This document shows positions 1-5,146 of a stretch of 5,146 nt of DNA, in pieces; the stretch's first letter is position 1; every line of letters starts with the position of its first letter. The notes beneath the pieces were generated by a model. It saw only the letters and a program-made list of their open reading frames with translations. It did no database searches and was not told the origin of the DNA. Both the position numbers and the translations under genes were made by a program. Source of the stretch: CAZADH01 sp964483805 (GTDB taxonomy: Bacteria; Muiribacteriota; Ozemobacteria; Ozemobacterales; Ozemobacteraceae); the NCBI GenBank assembly GCA_964483805.1, contig CAZADH010000376.1, forward strand, positions 1-5,146, in the 5' to 3' direction.

Positions 1-36
1 GGCCTCCGAGACAGGTTCGGCATAGACCTGGACGTC

Positions 37-1299
37 GTGCGCGTCGCCATCACCGGGGTCGGCGCCGTGACCCCGCTTGGCGCCGACGCCCCCTCGACGT
101 TTGCCGCCTTGTGCCGGGGAGAGAACGGCATTCGCGACCTGCCGACCTGGAAAGACGCCGGGTTTCCCGTCAGCGTCGCCGGGATCGTGCCCGACCACGA
201 TGCCATCGCCGCGAGCGAACCCGCCGCCGCCCCCTACAAATCGCGCAAAGCCGTGTTCGCCCTGGCCGCGGCCCGCGAAGCGTTGCGCATGGCCGGCCCC
301 GGCGCCTGCACCGGCGATCGCGGCGGCATCTGCCTCGGCGTCGAAACCGGCCGCATCGATATCAATACATTGTATTCCATGTTTCGCACGGCCGGCACGG
401 CCAAGGGCCTCGATCTTGCCACCTTCGGCGCGCGCAGTTTCCGGTATCTGACCGGCCCCGAGGCCCTGTCCAAGCAACCTTTCTTCATCCCCACGTTGCT
501 CGCGCACCAACTCGGTTTGCGCGGCGAGGCCCGGGCGGTCACCAACGCCTGTTCGTCCGCCAACCAGGCGATTGGGGAAGCATTCCGCAAGGTCGCCGAC
601 GGCGAGCTCGACTGGGTGGTCACCGGCGGTTCCGACGACATGGTCGACGAGTACATGGCCATCGGCTTTCATCTGCTCGGAGCCCTGGCCACCGGGGTGC
701 CCGCCGACAATGCCTCGCGCCCGTTCGATGCCACCCGCCGCGGTTTCGTTCTCGGCGAAGGCGCCGGCGTCCTCGTGTTCGAGTCGCTCGATCGCGCGTT
801 GCGCCGCGGTGCGACGCCGATCGCCCTGCTGTCGGGGTACGGGTCGAGTGCGTCGGCGACCCGCATCACCGAAACGACCTGGGAGGGCATTCACACCACG
901 ATGGCAGCCGCACTCAGCGAAGGCCGTGTGGATGCCGGCGAGATCGACTACATCAATGCCCACGGCACCGGCACGCCGATGAACGACCCAGCCGAAACCG
1001 CAGCGATCAAGCGCCTGTTCGGCGAACGGGCGCCCCAGATCCCGATCAGTTCGACCAAGTCGATGATCGGCCACCTCATTGCCGCTTCCGGTGCGGTCGA
1101 AGCCGTGGTCACCGCGCTGTCGCTGCGCGACGGGCGCATCCACCCCACGCGCAATCTGCACCGCGCCGATCCGGTGTGCGACCTCGATTACGTACCAGAA
1201 GGATCCCGCTCCGGCACCTATCGGCATGCCCTGTCGAACTCGCTGGGCTTCGCCGGCATCAACAGCACCCTGTTGTTCTCGCGCTGGTGTGAGCGGTAG
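37..1299 (+). CDS. Beta-ketoacyl-ACP synthase, FabF-type (KS-II), catalytically complete
   Basis: The predicted 420-residue cytosolic enzyme would condense an acyl chain held on its Cys with malonyl-ACP by decarboxylative Claisen chemistry. Seen in the sequence: an N-terminal AITGVGAVTPLG strand-turn at residues 4-15; the nucleophile elbow NACSSANQAIG with Cys172; GFVLGEGAG near 236-244; NAHGTGT with His309; SSTKSMIGH with Lys341 and His346; and a C-terminal NSLGFAGIN gatekeeper loop near 401-409. Length is normal for FabF (about 410). The start is GTG, placing the first strand four residues in as usual for the family; no clear Shine-Dalgarno precedes it, and the frame stays open to the window edge, so a longer N-terminus is not excluded. 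It is followed after 30 bases by a degenerate KS and then a second active KS, which argues for a dedicated polyketide/fatty-acid pathway and against a housekeeping fabF. The role in chain initiation versus elongation is unknown. The family call is very secure; the pathway is inferred. Confidence 0.95.
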   Translation: MRVAITGVGAVTPLGADAPSTFAALCRGENGIRDLPTWKDAGFPVSVAGIVPDHDAIAASEPAAAPYKSRKAVFALAAAREALRMAGPGACTGDRGGICLGVETGRIDINTLYSMFRTAGTAKGLDLATFGARSFRYLTGPEALSKQPFFIPTLLAHQLGLRGEARAVTNACSSANQAIGEAFRKVADGELDWVVTGGSDDMVDEYMAIGFHLLGALATGVPADNASRPFDATRRGFVLGEGAGVLVFESLDRALRRGATPIALLSGYGSSASATRITETTWEGIHTTMAAALSEGRVDAGEIDYINAHGTGTPMNDPAETAAIKRLFGERAPQIPISSTKSMIGHLIAASGAVEAVVTALSLRDGRIHPTRNLHRADPVCDLDYVPEGSRSGTYRHALSNSLGFAGINSTLLFSRWCER

Positions 1300-1329
1300 C
1301 AGCGGCCCCGTGGCACGGCGCGGTAACCC

Positions 1330-2391
1330 ATGACACCACCGCGTCAATCCGGAGTCGATATTCTCCGGTGCAACCTGGGTTTGGCCGCAGTTGTCCGCAC
1401 CGGCGCCGGCGACCTGGCCCAGACGGCAGCACGAATCGACGACACTGCCGGGGGCGCACATGCCATGTATTTACATAGTATTTTTTTCGACGGCGCTACT
1501 TCCGATCGCAGACACTCCCCTGCGGAGATCAGCCCGACCCTGTTGCCGGAACGTATCGCGGGCGGCGAGGCGTGGGCGAAGGAACTGGGCGCATCGATGC
1601 GCGAAGCGAAGTTCGCCGACCGCCAGACCCTGCTCTTGACCCGGGTGGTGGCCGATCTGCTCGCGGCCCAGCCGACCCTCGATCGGGAACGGGTGCCGAT
1701 CCAGGTCGCGGTGGGGCCGGCACGCACCGATCTCGACGCGCTGGTCCGCTGGGGCGAACGCTTGGCCGACGACGAACCGTTGCCCATGGTGCAGCCCGCC
1801 AGCGCCGTGGGTCTCCTGCCCAACACCCCGCTGGCGTGGCTGGCAATTCGTCTGGGGTGGCGGGCGGAGGGCGTGGTCTGGGCCGGTTTCGCCGGGGCCG
1901 GGCACGACGCGCTCACCGCGGCCGTCGAGAGCATTGGCATCGGCACGGCAACCCGCGCCGTGGTGGCCGCCGTCAACTCGCCTGATTCCTGGTTTGTTCC
2001 GGCTGCATTGGCCCACAATATCGTGACCCCACGCGGCCCACTCATCGAGGCGGGCGTCGCCCTGCTGCTGGGCGCCGAAGAGTCAGCAATACGTCTTATT
2101 GCAACCGCGGCGGCCGATGTTGGCGTAACGCCGCGCGAGGTCATCGAGGCGGTGGCGGCCGACTGCGAGGCCGACGCGGCTGCGTTCGTCGACACGGCAC
2201 GTGGCGTCGATTACACGCTCCCGGTGGCCGCGCCCGGGGCCCCGGACGCACTGACGGCGACGTTGCCGCTGGCTCTGGCTCTTGCCCTGGCCAACTGCCA
2301 CCCGACGCTCGCGGCCAAGACACGGCAAGCCTTCTTTTCGCGGGATGCGGCCGGCGGTACACGGGTGGTGGTGGTCGAGGTCGGCCAATGA
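1330..2391 (+). CDS. Degenerate ketoacyl synthase, chain-length-factor-like, lacking the catalytic triad
   Basis: The 353-residue protein has a KS-like order of elements without KS chemistry. The stretch from about 163 to 225 (PNTPLAWLAIRLGW, then AGFAGAGHDAL, then RAVVAAVNSPDSW) follows the helix, nucleophile elbow, helix and GG(T/S)D strand of its neighbours. In my hand alignment Ala188 takes the place of the catalytic Cys. No HGTGT and no KxxxGH motif occurs in the C-terminal half, so neither catalytic His is present. Dead KS subunits that pair with an active KS are known as chain length factors in type II polyketide and aryl-polyene systems; that role is inferred here. Start choice: ATG 1330 lies 30 bases after the preceding stop, as in a tight operon, but has no good Shine-Dalgarno. 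ATG 1465 (residue 46) is an alternative; it sits in AT-rich codons and has a G-run ten bases upstream, giving 308 residues. Codon-position GC in 1330-1464 is only weakly coding-like, so the start is unsettled. Confidence 0.75.
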   Translation: MTPPRQSGVDILRCNLGLAAVVRTGAGDLAQTAARIDDTAGGAHAMYLHSIFFDGATSDRRHSPAEISPTLLPERIAGGEAWAKELGASMREAKFADRQTLLLTRVVADLLAAQPTLDRERVPIQVAVGPARTDLDALVRWGERLADDEPLPMVQPASAVGLLPNTPLAWLAIRLGWRAEGVVWAGFAGAGHDALTAAVESIGIGTATRAVVAAVNSPDSWFVPAALAHNIVTPRGPLIEAGVALLLGAEESAIRLIATAAADVGVTPREVIEAVAADCEADAAAFVDTARGVDYTLPVAAPGAPDALTATLPLALALALANCHPTLAAKTRQAFFSRDAAGGTRVVVVEVGQ

Positions 2392-2412
2392 CCAACACTG
2401 TAAATACGAAGT

Positions 2413-3636
2413 ATGACTGACCGCACCCACCAACGCGACGTGGTCATCACTGGCGCTGCGGTGGTCTGCCCAGGCGGCACCGATGTGGCGTCATTTCTGC
2501 ACACGCTTGCCGAGGGTCGCAGCGGCATCACGCCGATCACCCGCTTCGATGCCACGCGGCTGGCCACGCGCCAGGCGGGGCAAGTGGACCTCACCCGGCT
2601 CATCGCGCCGCCCCCGGTTCTGCCCTGGCGGCCAACCTGGGAGATCCAGCGCGACGTCAAGGCTTTCCTGGCCTGGACCGCACTCTCGCAACTCGAACTC
2701 GCCACACTTCCCGACGACCCGGCGTTCATCTGTTCCGTGGGTCTCGAGCGCGTCGATCTCGAAGTCCTTCGACCCCACCGCCCGACGGCGGCGCAGGTCT
2801 GCCCCGAGATCCCACCCACGGTGTTGCCCGGCCTGCTCTGGCACGCCGCCGCACGCCGTGGCCCAACGGCAACCCAGGTCTCGGTGTGTGCCGCCAGTGC
2901 GATCGCCATCGGCACGGCGATGCGCGCGATCCGGGCCGGTCGCCACCGGTGCGTGGTGGTCGGCGGCACCGACTCCCTCGTGTTCCCGTATGGAATCCAC
3001 GCGTTCAATTCATTGGCGGCGCTGTCAGAGAAGAACGAACTGGGCGCCGCGGCCCTGGCCCCCTTCGACAAGATGCGCTCGGGCACGCTGCTGGGCGAGG
3101 GCGCCGGGTTCCTCGTGCTCGAAGATGCGGCAGCCGCAAAGCAACGCGGGGCAACGCCGATCGCGCGCGTGCTCGGCTACGGGGCCTCGATGGACGCCCA
3201 CCACCCGGTCATGCCCGAGCCGAGTGGTGCCGGGGCCGCCACCGCGATGCTTGCCGCCCTCGCCGATGCCGGGATAGCAGCCGATGCCGTTGATTACATC
3301 AATGCCCACGGCACCGGGACGGCACAGAACGATGTCATGGAGGCGCGCGCGGTCGAGCGCGTGTTTGGCGCGCGCTCCCGTGCGCTGCCGGTGAGTTCGA
3401 CCAAGGCCGTGACCGGGCACATGCTGACGGCCGCCGGCGTCGTCGAAGCCATCGCCTGCCTGCTGCCGCTCACCCGCCAATTGCTGCCGCCCACGCTCCA
3501 TCATCGCGTCGCCGACCCCGACATCCCGCTCGATGTGGTGCCCAACACCGCGCGCCCGCTCGCTGCGCGCGTCGTGATGTCGAACTCCTACGGCCTGGGT
3601 GGGCAAAACGCCTCGCTGCTGTTCGGGCGGGTCTGA
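2413..3636 (+). CDS. Beta-ketoacyl-ACP synthase, FabF-type, second active copy
   Basis: This 407-residue KS is predicted to carry out decarboxylative condensation with malonyl-ACP in the cytosol. Visible motifs are VVITGAAVVCPGG at 10-22, the elbow VCAASAIAIG with Cys159, TLLGEGAGFLVLE at 225-237, NAHGTGT with His299, SSTKAVTGH with Lys331 and His336, and the C-terminal NSYGLGGQN at 391-399. The four catalytic positions are each exactly four less than Cys163, His303, Lys335 and His340 of E. coli FabF, so the core is undeleted. Oddities: the gatekeeper position that is Phe in FabF (GFGG) is Leu here, and the segment before the Cys (about 105-150) looks less conserved than in KS1. It starts 21 bases after the degenerate KS, and an in-frame TAA at 2401 limits the start to ATG 2413 or later. 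The Shine-Dalgarno is poor (GAAG almost touching the ATG), which suggests coupling to the upstream gene. KS-fold assignment is secure; substrate is unknown. Confidence 0.94.
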   Translation: MTDRTHQRDVVITGAAVVCPGGTDVASFLHTLAEGRSGITPITRFDATRLATRQAGQVDLTRLIAPPPVLPWRPTWEIQRDVKAFLAWTALSQLELATLPDDPAFICSVGLERVDLEVLRPHRPTAAQVCPEIPPTVLPGLLWHAAARRGPTATQVSVCAASAIAIGTAMRAIRAGRHRCVVVGGTDSLVFPYGIHAFNSLAALSEKNELGAAALAPFDKMRSGTLLGEGAGFLVLEDAAAAKQRGATPIARVLGYGASMDAHHPVMPEPSGAGAATAMLAALADAGIAADAVDYINAHGTGTAQNDVMEARAVERVFGARSRALPVSSTKAVTGHMLTAAGVVEAIACLLPLTRQLLPPTLHHRVADPDIPLDVVPNTARPLAARVVMSNSYGLGGQNASLLFGRV

Positions 3637-3663
3637 ACCGGGCACGCATCGCCGACTGGACTG

Positions 3664-3692
3664 TTGACATCGGTCCACGGCTTTGCCAGATT
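3664..3692 (+). promoter_or_regulatory. Candidate sigma70 promoter with extended -10 element
   Basis: A perfect -35 hexamer TTGACA (3664-3669) is followed by a 17-base spacer and CAGATT (3687-3692), which matches the -10 consensus at three of six positions. The spacer ends in TGC (3684-3686), giving the extended -10 TGn element that compensates for weak -10 boxes. Transcription would begin near 3699 and leave a leader of about 47 bases before ATG 3746. It lies between two genes, where a promoter is expected. It is a sequence match only. Confidence 0.5.
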
Positions 3693-3727
3693 TCAAGAAG
3701 AAACACCTTGCCTCACTCGATCACATC

Positions 3728-3737
3728 AGGAAGAGAG
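3728..3737 (+). promoter_or_regulatory. Ribosome-binding site that sets the start at ATG 3746
   Basis: The purine run AGGAAGAGAG ends eight bases before ATG 3746, a good Shine-Dalgarno at ideal spacing. The upstream in-frame TTG at 3683 would add 21 residues but lies within the spacer of the candidate promoter and has no comparable purine run. The ATG is therefore preferred. Confidence 0.75.
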
Positions 3738-3745
3738 TTGCCAAT

Positions 3746-5047
3746 ATGAACCACGATTTCATCGACCGACTGAGGACCCAGACCAAGACCCTGCATCAGC
3801 AAGCCCATACGCTCTCGTTTTTCCGGGAACTGGCCAACGGCCACCTGGCGATCGAGAGTTACGTCGGCCTGCTCCGGTGCCTGGCGATCGTGCGCGGGGC
3901 GCTCGAGCGCCAGCGCGGAGCCGTGGGTGACAAGACAGCCCACGTTTTCGGGCCCGACCGGCCGGGTGGCCAACTGCTGCGCCTGATGCCTACCCGATTG
4001 CCGGCGATCCTGAACGATCTGCAATACTTTAGCAATACCATTGTCCGCGATGTCGTCCCCGCGGTGCGCGCCGCTTTGCGCAGCGCCGACACCATCATGA
4101 TGCAGGCGTTGACCGATCCTTTCCGCCTGCTCGGCGCAATCTACACGGTCGAGGGCTCGACCAATGGCGGCCGGGTGATCGCGCCGCTAGTCGAGCGCGC
4201 CCTTGCCCTGAAGTGCGGCGAAGGCACAGCCTACCTGCACTCGATCGATGCGCCCGATCACCCGGACTGGCCAACGTTCCTCGATCTTCTGCGCCGATCG
4301 GCCCAGGGACCCACCGAACAGGAACAGGTCATCGCCGGGGCGCGCGAAATGTTCACGGCACTGGTCGAGGTCTTCGCCGCCCTGCATCCGCTCGACGAGA
4401 GCATGCTGGGGTATCACGTCGTTTCGCTGAACCCCGAGGCCGGCAACCACGAAATCCCGACCGACCCGCACGAGATCGCGTGCGCTCTAACGGCCGCCCG
4501 CGCGTGCTGGCATGAGTTTGGTTACTACGAACGCCGCTACGGCGAGCGAGGTCGGCGGTTTGCCGCCAGTGATTCCGCCTGGTTGGTGGCCATGGCCCGA
4601 CTCGAGCAACCGTTGCTCGACCAACAAATCGTGTGGTTGGCCAACCTGCTGGCGGCACGCGGCATGCCGCGCACGACCATGGTCGCCCACCTGCGCCTGC
4701 TGCACGAGGAACTGGCCCGGGAAATCCCCGAGAAGGCCGCTGCTTATCGCGGCCTGCACCGGGCGGCCGCTATGCTCGATGACATACGCCGTAAATACAT
4801 CGATGACGCGACGTTCGCTCGCCTGGCCGGCGAGATCGACCGGGCACTGCCTACCGATCTGGCGCCGCAATGGCGACGGCTTGGCGATCTACTCGTGAGC
4901 GCAGTCGCCGACGACATGGCCGGGGTCGGCGACGTCGTCGCGCCATTGATGACGTGGATGAACGAAGCCTCCGGACTGCCGGCAACGACCCTCACGGTAA
5001 TGCGTGCGGTCGTCGAACGCGCCCGCACCGGGTCTGCCGCCTCGTGA
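3746..5047 (+). CDS. Heme-oxygenase-like protein with a long C-terminal helical extension
   Basis: From ATG 3746 the protein is 433 residues. Residues 4-60 read like the first helices of heme oxygenase: TKTLHQQAHTLSF matches the human HO-1 proximal-His segment (TKEVHTQAENAEF), so His17 is the predicted axial heme ligand. The distal-helix signature IYTVEGSTNGGRV carries Gly137, Gly141 and Gly142 at the places of HO-1 Gly139, Gly143 and Gly144 and resembles bacterial biliverdin-forming enzymes. Heme oxygenases open heme to biliverdin, CO and iron using O2; that activity is plausible here but unproven, since the same fold also hosts diiron oxidases and TenA-like proteins. The usual length is about 190-230 residues, so roughly 200 residues are extra. 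This C-terminal part is helical and includes RYGERG (264-269), SDSAWLV (275-281), WLANLLAARGMPR (297-309) and a His- and Glu-rich helix; I cannot name it. No signal peptide or membrane helix is evident. It has its own promoter candidate and is followed by stem-loops, so it may be a single-gene unit. Confidence 0.85.
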   Translation: MNHDFIDRLRTQTKTLHQQAHTLSFFRELANGHLAIESYVGLLRCLAIVRGALERQRGAVGDKTAHVFGPDRPGGQLLRLMPTRLPAILNDLQYFSNTIVRDVVPAVRAALRSADTIMMQALTDPFRLLGAIYTVEGSTNGGRVIAPLVERALALKCGEGTAYLHSIDAPDHPDWPTFLDLLRRSAQGPTEQEQVIAGAREMFTALVEVFAALHPLDESMLGYHVVSLNPEAGNHEIPTDPHEIACALTAARACWHEFGYYERRYGERGRRFAASDSAWLVAMARLEQPLLDQQIVWLANLLAARGMPRTTMVAHLRLLHEELAREIPEKAAAYRGLHRAAAMLDDIRRKYIDDATFARLAGEIDRALPTDLAPQWRRLGDLLVSAVADDMAGVGDVVAPLMTWMNEASGLPATTLTVMRAVVERARTGSAAS

Positions 5048-5060
5048 CCCGCCTTGTTTG

Positions 5061-5079
5061 CCGCTCGGTACCCGAGCGG
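5061..5079. repeat. Inverted repeat 1: 8-bp stem, 3-base loop
   Basis: CCGCTCGG (5061-5068) and CCGAGCGG (5072-5079) pair perfectly around TAC. It begins 13 bases after the stop codon of the heme-oxygenase-like gene. CCGCTCGG recurs at 5125-5132, so the right arm has two possible partners. Confidence 0.85.
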
Positions 5080-5080
5080 A

Positions 5081-5109
5081 CTCACTGAGCAACGTAACAT
5101 CTCAGTGAG
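5081..5109. repeat. Inverted repeat 2: 9-bp stem, 11-base loop
   Basis: CTCACTGAG (5081-5089) and CTCAGTGAG (5101-5109) are perfect reverse complements around an 11-base AT-richer loop. Each arm is itself a small pseudo-palindrome (CTCA-N-TGAG), so this could be a stem-loop or a paired protein-binding site. Confidence 0.8.
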
Positions 5110-5130
5110 CGGGGGCACGCGCCCCCGCTC
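5107..5130 (+). terminator. Strong GC-rich stem-loop, probable transcription end
   Basis: GAGCGGGGGC (5107-5116) and GCCCCCGCTC (5121-5130) form a perfect 10-bp stem with a four-base ACGC loop. The stem is very stable and lies just past a gene end, as expected for a terminator. However, no T-tract follows (GGCTCGCGG comes next), so classical intrinsic termination is doubtful. It may instead stabilise the mRNA 3' end or act with Rho. The left arm shares three bases with inverted repeat 2. Confidence 0.55.
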
Positions 5131-5146
5131 GGCTCGCGGCACAGGT

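Larger units (their letters stand above)
3637..3745. other. Intergenic gap between KS operon and heme-oxygenase-like gene
   Basis: This is the longest non-coding gap between genes in the window (109 bases). It holds a promoter candidate and a ribosome-binding site for the downstream gene. I see no hairpin-plus-T-tract terminator for the KS operon, so read-through from the KS genes into the next gene remains possible. Confidence 0.7.

Noticed and set aside
2..24. Possible tail of an upstream gene ending ASETGSA at a TAG (22-24)
   Set aside because: Only seven codons are visible, too few to support a gene; it would fit an upstream operon member but cannot be shown.
1..36. In-frame upstream codons reading GLRDRFGIDLDV, faintly like an acyl carrier protein helix
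   Set aside because: They are in frame with the first KS and leave no room for the rest of an ACP; KS family N-termini begin near residue 1 at GTG 37, so the likeness is probably chance.
1344..2195. Long open frame on the minus strand (283 codons)
   Set aside because: It is antisense to the degenerate KS, has Ser/Ala/Arg-rich low-complexity composition and no motif; such frames are typical of GC-rich DNA.
2388..2420. Ten-codon frame starting at the ATGA overlapping the degenerate KS stop and ending inside the third KS start region
   Set aside because: No Shine-Dalgarno and no recognisable peptide; it may contribute to translational coupling but cannot be supported as a gene.
2211..3086. Long open frame on the minus strand (291 codons)
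   Set aside because: It spans the junction of two convincing + strand genes, is rich in Arg and Ser, and shows no domain.
37..3636. Housekeeping fabF/fabB interpretation of the KS genes
   Set aside because: Two active KSs with a dead KS between them and no fabD, fabG or acpP in view do not match the usual fatty-acid synthesis operon.
3683..3745. TTG start giving a 454-residue heme-oxygenase-like protein
   Set aside because: The TTG lies within the promoter candidate spacer and lacks a ribosome-binding site, whereas ATG 3746 has an excellent one, and the heme-oxygenase similarity starts just after it.
1..5146. CRISPR array, tRNA, rRNA, insertion sequence or attachment site
   Set aside because: No spaced direct repeats, cloverleaf, transposase motif or terminal repeats were seen on either strand.

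Overview
The window is high-GC DNA (roughly two thirds G+C by eye) and codes almost entirely on the + strand. The gene types and base composition fit a high-GC proteobacterium, but nothing in the sequence fixes the genus.

Region 1 (37-3636) holds three consecutive proteins with the ketoacyl-synthase (thiolase) fold, all on the + strand with gaps of only 30 and 21 bases. The first (37-1299) and third (2413-3636) are complete beta-ketoacyl-ACP synthases of the FabF type, with the Cys-His-His triad and the accessory Lys. The middle one (1330-2391) keeps the KS-like layout of its N-terminal half but has Ala where the nucleophilic Cys should be. It also lacks both catalytic-His motifs, so it looks like a chain-length-factor-like, catalytically dead KS partner. 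Active KS plus dead KS plus a second active KS is the layout of a type II polyketide/fatty-acid hybrid pathway, such as the aryl-polyene type, and not of housekeeping fatty acid synthesis. No ACP, ketoreductase, dehydratase or tailoring gene lies inside the window, so the product cannot be named.

Region 2 (3637-5047) starts with a 109-base gap holding a good sigma70-like promoter candidate (TTGACA, 17-base spacer, extended TG element) and a clear ribosome-binding site. These lead into a 433-residue protein. Its N-terminal half is heme-oxygenase-like, with the proximal-His and distal-Gly motifs. Its C-terminal half is about 200 mostly helical residues that I cannot assign. This gene appears able to be transcribed on its own, so it may be separate from the KS operon or a late-acting member of the same pathway.

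Region 3 (5048-5146) is non-coding and packed with three perfect inverted repeats in a row, the last being a very GC-rich 10-bp stem. It probably ends transcription of the heme-oxygenase-like gene, although no T-tract is present. Parts of the array can pair in alternative ways.

Smaller signals are short AT-rich patches inside the GC-rich coding sequence that coincide with small palindromes or repeats sharing GTAAATAC or GCAATAC words. They are listed as findings with modest scores.
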